A stretch of 64,000 nucleotides of DNA from an uncultured Flavobacteriales bacterium (GTDB lineage Bacteria > Bacteroidota > Bacteroidia > Flavobacteriales_D > Crocinitomicaceae), in contig CAJWRM010000007.1 in assembly GCA_913046365.1 (NCBI GenBank), positions 1 to 64,000 of the forward strand, given 5' to 3'. Positions 9,805 to 19,684 of this stretch are shown one piece after another. Each line of letters opens with the position of its first letter. Position 1 is the first letter of the stretch. Made by a program: the position numbers and the translations under genes. The notes beneath the pieces are model-generated. The model was not told the DNA's origin and made no database searches. It saw only the letters and a program-made list of their open reading frames with translations.

Positions 9805-10407
9805 ATGAAAATTCCCGTTACCCTTTATTCCGAGATTACGCCAAATCCCTCTACTATGAAGTTTGTGGCAAATAAATACATTTTGCCTTCGGGCGAGTCT
9901 GCGAATTTTACAACTCAAGCGCAAACTAAAGGTTATTCTCCATTAGCAGAAGAACTATTTAAGTTCCCCTTTGTTGATGGTGTTTTTTTGGCAGCTAATT
10001 TTGTGACTGTAACCAAAACAGATAATGTCTCTTGGGATTTTATCACGATGCAACTCCGAGATTTTATTCGTGAGTGGATTTCGAATTGTAAAGAGATCCT
10101 CCTTAAAAGCCAGGATCCTATAATGGAAGAAGATGAATCTTCTATTGAAGTACCCAAGCTTGAGGAAAGTGAATACGATGAGAAAATTAGTGCATTACTT
10201 GATCAATATGTCAGACCTGCAGTAGAAAATGACGGAGGAGCGATTGATTATGTCGGCTATGATAAAGGAAAAGTTATCGTGAAAATGAAAGGTTCATGCG
10301 CTGGATGCCCATCTTCAACAGCAACGCTCAAGGGAGGTATCGAGACTTTATTGAAGCAGCATCTTCCAAATGTTCAAGAGGTTGTGTCATTGAATCAAGC
10401 AATGTAA
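9805..10407 (+). CDS. NifU-like Fe-S cluster scaffold protein (Nfu N-terminal plus NifU C-terminal domain)
   Basis: ITPNPSTMKFVANK N-domain and IDYVGYDKGKVIVKMKGSCAGCPSSTATLKGGIETLL with CxxC. Confidence 0.92.
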   Translation: MKIPVTLYSEITPNPSTMKFVANKYILPSGESANFTTQAQTKGYSPLAEELFKFPFVDGVFLAANFVTVTKTDNVSWDFITMQLRDFIREWISNCKEILLKSQDPIMEEDESSIEVPKLEESEYDEKISALLDQYVRPAVENDGGAIDYVGYDKGKVIVKMKGSCAGCPSSTATLKGGIETLLKQHLPNVQEVVSLNQAM

Positions 10408-10462
10408 GTCTGAATTCTCGTTAAACTCTTTAATAAGAAAATTTCGTATATTTAATATGCGT

Positions 10463-10483
10463 ACAGGTTAATTAGATACCTGT
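10463..10483. promoter_or_regulatory. Inverted repeat ACAGGT-N9-ACCTGT upstream of recQ
   Basis: Perfect 6-bp arms, 22 bp upstream of the recQ ATG. Confidence 0.4.
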
Positions 10484-10504
10484 TTTCAAAATGAAAAGAA
10501 AATA

Positions 10505-12688
10505 ATGAGCAAGTATAACTTAAAGGAATCCCTAAGAAGTTATTTTGGTTTCGATAAATTTAAAGGAAGTCAAGAAGAGATTATTGAGAATCTTCTTCAA
10601 AAGCAAAACACCTTTGTAATTATGCCCACAGGTGGTGGTAAGTCATTGTGCTACCAGCTACCATCTTTTTTACTTCCAGGAACATCCGTTATAGTTTCTC
10701 CGTTGATTGCTCTAATGAAAAACCAGGTGGATGCCATTCGAAGCTTGACTAATGATGAGCATGTTGCCCATTTCATGAATTCTTCATTGAGTAAAACTGA
10801 AATTCAAAACGTCAAGTCCGATATTCGTGAAGGAAAAACTAAGATGTTATATGTAGCTCCTGAATCTCTTACTAAAAAGGATAATATAGAATTCTTGACC
10901 TCCGTAAATATTTCATTTTTTGCTATTGATGAGGCACATTGTATTTCTGAATGGGGGCATGATTTTCGTCCAGAGTACAGAAGATTGAGAGAGATTTTTG
11001 AAAAGATATCAAAGGTTCCTATCATTGCGTTGACCGCAACCGCTACGCCAAAAGTTCAGCATGATATTCAGAAAAATTTGAATATGCTGGATGCGGTAGT
11101 TTATAAATCATCTTTCAATCGAGACAATTTATATTATGAGATTCGTCCGAAAAGAGAGGTAGAGAAGCAAATCATTCGCTACATCAAAACTCGCGAAGGT
11201 GAAAGCGGTATTGTGTATTGTTTAAGTCGTAAAAAAGTTGAGCAGATTGCCGAGCTACTTCAGATCAATGGAATTAATGCTTTACCCTATCATGCTGGAT
11301 TAGAAGGTAATATTAGGGCCAAACATCAAGATATGTTCTTGATGGAAGAGGCTGATGTTATTGTGGCTACAATTGCCTTTGGTATGGGTATTGACAAGCC
11401 TGATGTTCGTTTTGTGATTCACCACGATATTTCTAAGTCTCTAGAAAGCTATTACCAAGAAACAGGTAGGGCAGGTAGAGATGGTGGTGTAGGTGAGTGT
11501 CTTGCTTTTTATAGTTACAAGGATATAGAGAAACTAGAGAAGTTTTTACAAGGGAAACCGATTACGGAGCAAGAAATAGGAAGACAATTACTCAATGAGA
11601 TTGTTTCTTATTCTGAAACATCGGTTTGTAGGCGGAAATTTATATTGCACTATTTTGGGGAGTCTTTTGATGAAAAAGGCTGCAATGAGAAGTGTGATAA
11701 CTGTAAAAACCCTCGTGACCGTATGGAGGGTAAAGCGTATATGCAGCTTTTACTAAGCTCCGTTTTGTCTCTCGATGAAACCCAGAAAGCCAAGCATATT
11801 TGTGCGTTTTTATCTGGAACAATAACTCCTGATATTAAGGCATATAAGCATGATCAGCTAGAAGGTTTTGGATTGGGAAAGGAACGTGATGAGCATTTTT
11901 GGAATGCGGTTTTGCGCCAGGCAACCGTCGCGGGCCTTTTAACAAAGGATATCGAATCCTTTGGAGTACTTCGCTTAACAGAAGAAGGACATGCGTTCAT
12001 TAAGAAGCCTGCATCATTCATATTACTCAAGGAGCATGATTTCTCCAATACTGATGATGCCGAATCAATTGTTTCAGGGAGTGCAAAAGGTGCTGCATTT
12101 GATGATGTTTTGTATCAGCTTCTTTTAGATTTACGAAAGTCAATTTCAAAGGAAAGAAACATTCCTCCTTTTGTTATTTTTCAAGAACCTTCCTTAAAGG
12201 ATATGTGTTTTCAATACCCCGTAACCATGGAAGAGCTTACCAATGTACAGGGTGTCGGTAATGGGAAAGCTCAGAGATATGGTAAGCCCTTTGTGGCATT
12301 TATTGCGGATTATGTAGAAAAGAATGATATTGAACGGCCACAAGATATTATGGTGAAAACACTTGTGAATAAGTCTCAGCTAAAGGTTCAGTTGATTCAA
12401 AATATCGACAGAAAGCTTCCTTTAGAGGATATCGCCCAATCTCAAGGCAAGACATTTGATGATTTATTGTTAGAAATAGAGACCGTCGTCTCTTCAGGTA
12501 CGCGCGTAAATATTAATTATTATCTCAATGACGTATTAGATGAGGACAGTCAAGATGAGGTTTTTGATTATTTCAATGAGGCTGAAACTGATGATATAAT
12601 TGATGCATACAAGGAATTTGATGGTCTGTATTCAGAAGAGGAGTTGAGGTTGATGAGAATACGGTTTATGAGCGAGGTTGCGAATTAA
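10505..12688 (+). CDS. recQ: ATP-dependent DNA helicase RecQ
   Basis: IMPTGGGKSLCYQLPS Walker A, AIDEAHCISEWGHDFRPEYRRL (DEAH), ETGRAGRDGG motif VI, RecQ-Ct zinc cysteines (CRRKFILHYFGE..CNEKCDNC), HRDC-like tail. Confidence 0.97.
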   Translation: MSKYNLKESLRSYFGFDKFKGSQEEIIENLLQKQNTFVIMPTGGGKSLCYQLPSFLLPGTSVIVSPLIALMKNQVDAIRSLTNDEHVAHFMNSSLSKTEIQNVKSDIREGKTKMLYVAPESLTKKDNIEFLTSVNISFFAIDEAHCISEWGHDFRPEYRRLREIFEKISKVPIIALTATATPKVQHDIQKNLNMLDAVVYKSSFNRDNLYYEIRPKREVEKQIIRYIKTREGESGIVYCLSRKKVEQIAELLQINGINALPYHAGLEGNIRAKHQDMFLMEEADVIVATIAFGMGIDKPDVRFVIHHDISKSLESYYQETGRAGRDGGVGECLAFYSYKDIEKLEKFLQGKPITEQEIGRQLLNEIVSYSETSVCRRKFILHYFGESFDEKGCNEKCDNCKNPRDRMEGKAYMQLLLSSVLSLDETQKAKHICAFLSGTITPDIKAYKHDQLEGFGLGKERDEHFWNAVLRQATVAGLLTKDIESFGVLRLTEEGHAFIKKPASFILLKEHDFSNTDDAESIVSGSAKGAAFDDVLYQLLLDLRKSISKERNIPPFVIFQEPSLKDMCFQYPVTMEELTNVQGVGNGKAQRYGKPFVAFIADYVEKNDIERPQDIMVKTLVNKSQLKVQLIQNIDRKLPLEDIAQSQGKTFDDLLLEIETVVSSGTRVNINYYLNDVLDEDSQDEVFDYFNEAETDDIIDAYKEFDGLYSEEELRLMRIRFMSEVAN

Positions 12689-12690
12689 GC

Positions 12691-14610
12691 TTATTTTCTT
12701 ATTTCTAAGGCCGCATCAATTGAATTGCTGGAAACAGCATGGTAATTATCCTTAAATTCTTCAAACCAATCTAATGCCATCTTTTTTGAATGTTTGTATG
12801 AATATAATTGTTTGTACAGTGGTAAAATAAACTTCCTTCTACCCACCTTGCTTAAAAATGATTCTATTGCAGGGTATGCTGCGGAATAATCTGATGAAAT
12901 AGCTTTCATAAACCATTCAAATTGAATTTCTGCATTTGTCCAAGCCGTAAACTTTAGATTCTCGTCAAGAGTAGTCATTTGCTGTTCGCTAAGCACGGAA
13001 GGTAAAAACCTGATAAAGGTAAGCCACTCTTGGACAGAGTGCATTTCTCTCTTTAAACTAGCTCTTTTATTAACTGGTGATTTTATTTCATTGGAAAATA
13101 TGTCTTCTCCCTGTGAGAAGCGCTTTGCCATATCTTCCATATGCTTGAAGCTATTAGACTCGATTTTATGACAGTTCTCAGGAATCCCTTTGTCATAAAT
13201 CCATTCCTTGTAATTAAAATCAATATTATATTTCTCCAGTAATTCTTGATTTAGGTAGTCTACAAAATCTGCAGTATTGACTGAAGTGAATTTGAAATGA
13301 TCAAAATACCCTTCTAAGAAGTTATCCATTTTCTCTCTTCCTACTGCAGCTTCTAGTGTTTTTAGAAAAAACGCTCCCTTGACGTAAGCCACATCGGTCA
13401 TGCCGTCGTCCGGGTTTCGATCTTTAAGGTCAAGAAAAAGGTGTCCATCCTCAGGATGTGTACCTTCAATAATACGTTCCATTTCTTCCTCGAGCTCGAA
13501 GAATTCAACAAGTGCAAGGTTATCAGCTCCCTTTTTTCCAATGATTTCCTCCATGATTCTGTTTTCGAAATAGACAGTGAAGCCCTCATTGAGCCAGAAA
13601 TCATTCCAGGTTTCATTGGTGACTAAGTTGCCGGACCACGAATGGGCTAATTCATGTGCGATGACGGATACCAAGCTCCTGTCTCCTGCAATTAATGTTG
13701 GGTTAGCGAAAGTTAGTCTAGGGTTCTCCATTCCGCCAAAAGGAAAGGAGTAGGGAAGAATAAGTAGGTCATATTGGTCCCATGCATAGCTGCCATAGAG
13801 TTTTTCAGCTGCATTCATCATGTCTGGTAAGTCCACAAACTCATACATGCTTTCTTTAAGCAGCTCAGGCTCACAATAAACACCTGTATTATGACTAAGC
13901 TCACCATAAACCAAATCACCCACTGCGAGCGCAATTAAGTAACATGGAATTGGTTGCTTCATCTCAAATTGGTATTCCCCTAGGCTGTTTTTCTCCTTTG
14001 GGTTTGATGCGCTCATTACGGCCATTAAATCTTTCGGCACTTTTAGTTCCGCACTATATGTAATTCTATTTGAAGGAACATCTTGTATCGGAATCCATGT
14101 TCTTGTTAAAATGGCTTGGCCTTGGGTATATAGGAAAGGTTTGCTTTTTGAGCTCGTCAGCGCTGAGTCTAGCCAATCTAGTGCCTCAGACTTTTCTGTC
14201 GTTTCGTAATAGATATTTACCTGCTTTGTTTCAGGGGTGATTTCAACCCAAAGCGCTTGACCTAAAACAGGGTCTTTTGCGCCTCTTAGCTCGTATTTTG
14301 TATTTAATTCTTTAGTTTTAATACCTAATGTTACTTTATTAATTTTAAGGCCACTAACATCAAATATAGCTTCTTTTGTTCCGCTATTTTTCATTTCATG
14401 TCTTACGACACCTTTTAGCTGTTTGTTTTGAAAATTTACGGTTAAATCTAAATGTAAATGTGTCGTATGTATGTCTGCTACATTGGCGTATGAATGGTTC
14501 TCAATTGACATTAAATTGGGCTCCTGCGCTATATCTTTATTTGTTTCATGTTGGCAAGCCGAAAGCATAACTTGAAGTAATAAGATTCCTCTAAGTAGTC
14601 TCATATACAA
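12691..14610 (-). CDS. M1 family metallopeptidase (aminopeptidase N / LTA4H-like), lipoprotein
   Basis: GGMENP substrate motif and HELAHSWSGN(x18)E zinc site (HELAHSWSGNLVTNETWNDFWLNEGFTVYFE). Confidence 0.95.
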   Translation of the reverse strand: MYMRLLRGILLLQVMLSACQHETNKDIAQEPNLMSIENHSYANVADIHTTHLHLDLTVNFQNKQLKGVVRHEMKNSGTKEAIFDVSGLKINKVTLGIKTKELNTKYELRGAKDPVLGQALWVEITPETKQVNIYYETTEKSEALDWLDSALTSSKSKPFLYTQGQAILTRTWIPIQDVPSNRITYSAELKVPKDLMAVMSASNPKEKNSLGEYQFEMKQPIPCYLIALAVGDLVYGELSHNTGVYCEPELLKESMYEFVDLPDMMNAAEKLYGSYAWDQYDLLILPYSFPFGGMENPRLTFANPTLIAGDRSLVSVIAHELAHSWSGNLVTNETWNDFWLNEGFTVYFENRIMEEIIGKKGADNLALVEFFELEEEMERIIEGTHPEDGHLFLDLKDRNPDDGMTDVAYVKGAFFLKTLEAAVGREKMDNFLEGYFDHFKFTSVNTADFVDYLNQELLEKYNIDFNYKEWIYDKGIPENCHKIESNSFKHMEDMAKRFSQGEDIFSNEIKSPVNKRASLKREMHSVQEWLTFIRFLPSVLSEQQMTTLDENLKFTAWTNAEIQFEWFMKAISSDYSAAYPAIESFLSKVGRRKFILPLYKQLYSYKHSKKMALDWFEEFKDNYHAVSSNSIDAALEIRK

Positions 14611-16218
14611 TTAGTTTATAATTTTCAGTGTACCGAAACGTTCTTTACCGCCTAGTAGGGCGTATAGGAGCAGTCTGTTTTGTGAGTGGTCTAGCTTAAA
14701 CATCTTAGGTACAACAATTGATTTGAGCTCTTTACGAGAGAATAGCATATTACGCGATAATGCTCCTGAAGCTATATCAACAGCGGTAATTGCAGCAATA
14801 TTTTTTCTCCTAGATAAATTAAAAGGGTAGCATTCTCCATTGTTCTGTATAAACTTACCTTCTTCATTATAGTTTTTTAGGTTGTCATTGAATATAAAAT
14901 ATAGCTGGCGCCCATCAGTAAAAGAGCTATACGAGGAAAATGGACCTCCGTCGTTGGTAGATATTTGTGATTTATTTATTTTTTTCTGCCAATCAAATGC
15001 TTTATCGTGGCCTATTTTAAATGCAATAATGTCATCATAATAATAGTAGTAAATAGTTGAGGTGAGACCGGTCCTACTATCATAGCTACTTCTTTCAAAG
15101 ATATAGTATTGCTCTATTGACCCCACAAGCGAACCATCGTTTAAGGTGAATATATCTCTGATTTTATAATTATAGAGCTCTTGCTCCCGGTTGCGCTTTC
15201 TTCTTGAACGTAAGGTGCTTTTTTCATTGAAATTCATGCTGATGAATTCTTTTCTGAAAGGAATAAAGCCTTGAAAAATCATTGAGTCTAGGTCTGTATC
15301 AATACGTATGACAAATATCCCTTCAACCAGGTGCTTTCTGCGGTTTTGTTTGATTTCAGAGCTCCCATATACACCAGACAATGTGAACATACCGTCGTCA
15401 TTAGAAGACATTTTTATATCATCAATGCGCTTATCCTCAATGTTTAGAGAGAATTCAGTAAGATTATCTTCTTTTATTTTATACACGTGAAGCGCCTTGA
15501 AATTGTCGTAATCTTTACTGAAAATCTTATCGTTTGGTCTCTTGTGTTCAGTTAAACTTAAAAAATAATCACCCGTATTCGAGACATGATGTTCATTGAT
15601 ACTTGTTAGGTTCCCGTTAAGCGGGATGTTATAAGCACCTTCGTTCAGTATGTTTAAATATTCATCTAGAATAACGTAACCGTAGGCATCACTTATGGTT
15701 TTTCTTCCAGGTATCTCCCAAACGACACCAATGTATTCTTTGTTTTCTGAAGAAATGACACCAAAATTTGGTTTTGCATTCATCTTATCATTGTTGTATT
15801 TGGCTATAACAACAGATGATCCATCTGGCGTCAATTCTTGAGAGTATGGTTGGGCATATAATACCAACTCACCGTTAACCTTATCGGATAAGAATACATA
15901 TAGCTTATCTCCAACGTAATAGGAAGTTTCAAAGTTCGCGATACCAGATTGCGCAACTTGTTTGATTCGGCCTTGATTTACCTGCTGAAGCTTTTGATGC
16001 TCTACAATTCTATAGGTACCAAATGCACGTCCACCGGACCATCGTAATGAGTAAAAATCCGCATTGTTTTTTGGTAATATTTCAAGAAGTGATCCCGGGG
16101 ATCTTTCTAGTGCACCCCATTCGAGATCAAAGGCATTATTGCTAAAATCACTTTGTGATAATACGTTGAAATACAATATATTAAATACAATAAATGATAT
16201 TATAACTTTATATAACAT
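14611..16218 (-). CDS. Hypothetical exported protein
   Basis: 535 aa with signal peptide; repeated short beta-rich segments; no family recognised. Confidence 0.65.
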   Translation of the reverse strand: MLYKVIISFIVFNILYFNVLSQSDFSNNAFDLEWGALERSPGSLLEILPKNNADFYSLRWSGGRAFGTYRIVEHQKLQQVNQGRIKQVAQSGIANFETSYYVGDKLYVFLSDKVNGELVLYAQPYSQELTPDGSSVVIAKYNNDKMNAKPNFGVISSENKEYIGVVWEIPGRKTISDAYGYVILDEYLNILNEGAYNIPLNGNLTSINEHHVSNTGDYFLSLTEHKRPNDKIFSKDYDNFKALHVYKIKEDNLTEFSLNIEDKRIDDIKMSSNDDGMFTLSGVYGSSEIKQNRRKHLVEGIFVIRIDTDLDSMIFQGFIPFRKEFISMNFNEKSTLRSRRKRNREQELYNYKIRDIFTLNDGSLVGSIEQYYIFERSSYDSRTGLTSTIYYYYYDDIIAFKIGHDKAFDWQKKINKSQISTNDGGPFSSYSSFTDGRQLYFIFNDNLKNYNEEGKFIQNNGECYPFNLSRRKNIAAITAVDIASGALSRNMLFSRKELKSIVVPKMFKLDHSQNRLLLYALLGGKERFGTLKIIN

Positions 16219-16220
16219 AT

Positions 16221-17579
16221 TTATTTACCTACCAATTGTATACCAAGATACGTCGAAGGTTCAATCTTCTTTAATTCTTCTTTTAGCTTTGGGGTAATTT
16301 CAAGGGTGTCTATGAAGGCATGTACAGATGCTTTAGTCACTTTATCGTGTGTTCTTGTAAGTCCTTTTAGTGCTTCATATGGTTTTTCAAAACCTTCTCG
16401 TCTTAGCACCGTTTGAATTGCCTCGGCAACAACTGCCCAGTTGTTTTCAAGTTCTGTTGCGATTGCAGCTTCATTTAATACAAGCTTTCCGAGGCCCTTA
16501 AGGCTAGATTGGAATGCAATCACTGAATGCGCAAGTGGTACACCTATAGTTCTTAAGACCGTCGAATCTGTAAGGTCACGCTGGAGTCTGGATATTGGTA
16601 GCTTGGCCGATAGATGCTCATACAAAGCATTTGCAATACCAAGGTTTCCTTCAGAGTTTTCAAAGTCAATAGGATTTACCTTATGAGGCATTGCAGATGA
16701 ACCAATCTCTCCTTTTTTTAATTTTTGCTTGAAGTAATCCATGGATACATAGGTCCAGATGTCACGATCTAAATCAATAAGTATGGTATTTATACGTTTT
16801 AGTGCATCAAAAAGACCAGCGGCATGGTCATAATGTTCTATTTGTGTGGTGGTTTGGCTTCTGTGAAGACCTAAAGTTTCATTGACGAAATTATTCGAGA
16901 AGCTCACCCAGTTAATTTCTGGGTAGGCCACGAAATGGGCATTAAAATTACCTGTTGCTCCACCAAATTTTGCTGAAAAAGGAACGGCAACAAGAGTTGC
17001 TTTTTGCAGCTCAAGTCTTTCTCTAAAAACTTTGAGCTCTTTACCCAATCGTGTAGGCGATGCAGCCTGTCCGTGTGTCCGTGCTAGCATAGGTACATCC
17101 TTCCATTCTGTTTCGAGTTCTTTAATTTTCGCTATCACATCATTCAATAGGGGAAGGTAAACCGCATTGATTCCCTCTTTTAGTGATAGTGGAACTGCTG
17201 TATTATTAATATCCTGTGATGTCAGTCCAAAATGAATGAACTCTAAATAGCGTTCTAGACCAAGATCCGTCATTTTTTCTTTCAAGAAATACTCCACAGC
17301 CTTTACATCATGGTTTGTGGTTTTTTCCGTTTCCTTTATCCAAAGTGCGTCATCCTCAGAAAAATTACGGTATAGGTCACGCAAAGCCTCTATTTGATTT
17401 GCGGGAAAGTCTTTTAATGAAGGAAGAGGAAGCACTGCTAGGGCAATAAAATACTCAACTTCCACGAGCACTCGGTAACGAATTAATCCATACTCAGAGT
17501 AATACGCCTGTAGGGCTTTGGTTTTTGAATGGTATCTTCCATCTATTGGAGATATAGCTGTTAGGGATGCGTTGTTCAT
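16221..17579 (-). CDS. purB: Adenylosuccinate lyase
   Basis: MNNASLTAISPIDGRYHSKTKAL, TTNHDVKAVEYFLKEK, GEIGSSAMPHKVNPIDFENSEGN signature. Start placed at the internal Met (track ORF begins 17645). Confidence 0.95.
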   Translation of the reverse strand: MNNASLTAISPIDGRYHSKTKALQAYYSEYGLIRYRVLVEVEYFIALAVLPLPSLKDFPANQIEALRDLYRNFSEDDALWIKETEKTTNHDVKAVEYFLKEKMTDLGLERYLEFIHFGLTSQDINNTAVPLSLKEGINAVYLPLLNDVIAKIKELETEWKDVPMLARTHGQAASPTRLGKELKVFRERLELQKATLVAVPFSAKFGGATGNFNAHFVAYPEINWVSFSNNFVNETLGLHRSQTTTQIEHYDHAAGLFDALKRINTILIDLDRDIWTYVSMDYFKQKLKKGEIGSSAMPHKVNPIDFENSEGNLGIANALYEHLSAKLPISRLQRDLTDSTVLRTIGVPLAHSVIAFQSSLKGLGKLVLNEAAIATELENNWAVVAEAIQTVLRREGFEKPYEALKGLTRTHDKVTKASVHAFIDTLEITPKLKEELKKIEPSTYLGIQLVGK

Positions 17580-17682
17580 GAGATTGCAAAAAACAAAGAT
17601 AAGGCTTCCTAACGTATTTTGGGAATGTTTCTTGCGCTTAAACAAAACTTAATTGATGTGGTTTAAACAAGAAAGGTTTCGG

Positions 17683-17690
17683 TAACTTTG
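17683..17690 (+). promoter_or_regulatory. Bacteroidota-type -7 promoter motif TAACTTTG
   Basis: Matches TAnnTTTG; only 4 nt before the ctaA ATG. No convincing -33 element seen. Confidence 0.4.
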
Positions 17691-17694
17691 AGTC

Positions 17695-18711
17695 ATGACT
17701 TTTTCTAAACGTTTTATTCGCTTCAATTGGGCTGTGCTGATCCTCATCTATTTGGTTGTGATTGCCGGTAGTTTCGTGCGAATCACAGGAAGCGGAATGG
17801 GATGTCCAGATTGGCCAAAATGCTTCGGTGAATGGATTCCACCTACCACAGCAGATGCGCTTCCCTCAGATTACAGAGAGGCCTACCTTGAAAAGCGAAG
17901 CAAAAAGGTAGACAAATTCACTAAGGTGCTTTCAGCTATTGGTTTAGAGGAAACCGCAACGCTACTGAAAAATGATCCTTCTGTCTACAAAGAAGAACCC
18001 TTTAACGCCACAAAAACATGGATTGAGTATGTAAACCGTTTGTTTGGCTTCTTGGCAGGAAACGCAATGCTTTTGGTTTTCTTTTGGTTGGTTTTGTCTT
18101 ACAGGAAATCAAAGCTTTTATGGATAAGCGGTATTAATTTGATTCTAATGGCTTTTCAGGCATGGTTTGGTTCCATTGTTGTTGCGACCAATCTCGTGCC
18201 CTGGACGATAACGATACACATGTTTATGGCGCTCTTAATTATTGGGATACAAATCTATTTTATTGTGTTAGCAACCGATAGGCAAAACATACTCCATCGC
18301 TTTGCGCTTCCCAAATGGATGCTTATTATGCTTTGGTTGATTTTTATCATCACATTTTACCAGATGTTTTTGGGCACACAGGTTAGGGAGTCAATTGATT
18401 TACTGATCAAAAAAGGAGTAGGGCAAAGCGAATGGACAGAAGGGGTAGGACTTCCTTTTTACATTCATAGAAGTTTCTCTTGGCTTGTCTTGATTTTACT
18501 TTGCGTGGTTTTTTGGATAAATGAAAAAGGTCATCGTTTTGGTGCAATACGTTTATCTTTCTTTGTTCTAGCTATTGAGCTTTTTTCTGGTGTCTTGTTG
18601 GCGCATGTGGATATGCCGGGCTTGGTCCGAACGGCGCATCTTCTTTTTGCGTCAATCATGTTTGGTACTTTGTGCTGGTTCCTGATACAAGCGCGGGCTA
18701 AAAAATCCTAG
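17695..18711 (+). CDS. ctaA: Heme A synthase (COX15/CtaA family)
   Basis: VIAGSFVRITGSGMGCPDWPKCFGEWIPP, WIEYVNRLFGFLAG, IHRSFSWLVL, LRTAHLLFA-like C-terminus; eight hydrophobic segments. Confidence 0.93.
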   Translation: MTFSKRFIRFNWAVLILIYLVVIAGSFVRITGSGMGCPDWPKCFGEWIPPTTADALPSDYREAYLEKRSKKVDKFTKVLSAIGLEETATLLKNDPSVYKEEPFNATKTWIEYVNRLFGFLAGNAMLLVFFWLVLSYRKSKLLWISGINLILMAFQAWFGSIVVATNLVPWTITIHMFMALLIIGIQIYFIVLATDRQNILHRFALPKWMLIMLWLIFIITFYQMFLGTQVRESIDLLIKKGVGQSEWTEGVGLPFYIHRSFSWLVLILLCVVFWINEKGHRFGAIRLSFFVLAIELFSGVLLAHVDMPGLVRTAHLLFASIMFGTLCWFLIQARAKKS

Positions 18712-18739
18712 CTATCTTCACTTTTAAATTAAATCAATT

Positions 18740-19045
18740 ATGAAAAAGGTATATCTTGTTTTATGTATTCTCGGTATTGTTTTGCCGTATTACCACCTTA
18801 TCAATTTTTTAATTGAAAACAACGGAAGCATGGATGGTTTCTTTTCGCAGCTCTTCGCGACACATCCCATGGCCATGATTTCAATGGATATTACTGTCGC
18901 TGCCAGTGCTTTTTCCGTCTTTCTCATTCACAAATGGAGAACAGAGCAGCTAAAGATCACAAAGTATATCGTCTGTTTATTTATGGTAGGTTTTTCTCTT
19001 GCATTACCGCTGTATTTGTACGACAACTTCGGAAAAGAAGATTAG
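18740..19045 (+). CDS. DUF2834-like small membrane protein
   Basis: 101 aa; KKVYLVLCILGIVLPYYHLINFL...DITVAASAFSVFLIHKWR...LPLYLY. Confidence 0.75.
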   Translation: MKKVYLVLCILGIVLPYYHLINFLIENNGSMDGFFSQLFATHPMAMISMDITVAASAFSVFLIHKWRTEQLKITKYIVCLFMVGFSLALPLYLYDNFGKED

Positions 19046-19097
19046 TATTAACTGAATATTTTATTATTTTTGCACCCTCTATGATGGATTTCCATCG

Positions 19098-19171
19098 GGT
19101 CCTATAGCTCAGTTGGTTAGAGCACCTGACTCATAATCAGGGGGTCCAAGGTTCGAGCCCTTGTGGGACCA
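19098..19171 (+). tRNA. tRNA with CAU anticodon (elongator Met, or Ile2 if lysidinylated)
   Basis: Cloverleaf: acceptor GGTCCTA/TGGGACC, anticodon arm CCTGA-CTCATAA-TCAGG, T arm CAAGG-TTCGAGC-CCTTG; no encoded CCA. Confidence 0.95.
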
Positions 19172-19178
19172 CTTCTAA

Positions 19179-19213
19179 AACCTAGTAATACAAAGTATTG
19201 CTGGGTTTTTTTC
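19179..19213 (+). terminator. Rho-independent terminator after the tRNA
   Basis: AACCTAGTAATAC-AAA-GTATTGCTGGGTT (13-bp stem with two G-U pairs) followed by a T-run. Confidence 0.8.
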
Positions 19214-19254
19214 TTTATTGAGGTAAATGCACTAAATCAATATTTGATACATGC

Positions 19255-19548
19255 TTATTTACCAAATAGGTGAGGGTATCTTTTGTAGTAGGCGTGATTT
19301 GTCTCGTAACCCTTTATGGATACAATATTTTTCTTTACGCTCGCTAGATCTGCTTTTTTTATATCGCTAAATTCAGGTTGAATGTTTATTTCCCGCGCAC
19401 AAGCATAAACCTCTTCTTGTGACATTTCGCTAAGAAGACTTACCCAATAGTTTTTTTCTCGTTCCACTTGCTCAATGACCCAAGCTCTATCTTTTTTGAG
19501 TGGCTTAACGTAGCTTCTAATGGCTTTATTAATCTGTGTAATGTTCAT
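19255..19548 (-). CDS. Hypothetical protein (97 aa)
   Basis: Likely start at internal Met MNITQINKAIRSYVKPLKKDRAWVIEQVEREKNYW; the upstream extension in the track ORF looks non-coding. Confidence 0.65.
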   Translation of the reverse strand: MNITQINKAIRSYVKPLKKDRAWVIEQVEREKNYWVSLLSEMSQEEVYACAREINIQPEFSDIKKADLASVKKNIVSIKGYETNHAYYKRYPHLFGK

Positions 19549-19684
19549 TTTTATTTCCGTATATAATCCTTGGAAAATTACATCTGATTTCTCGTTGCAA
19601 AAGGTATTATTTTGGTAAATTTTATAATATACGTGTAAGCACTTAGCGTGTAACACATGGAAATAGTGACAAAAGGTCATTATA

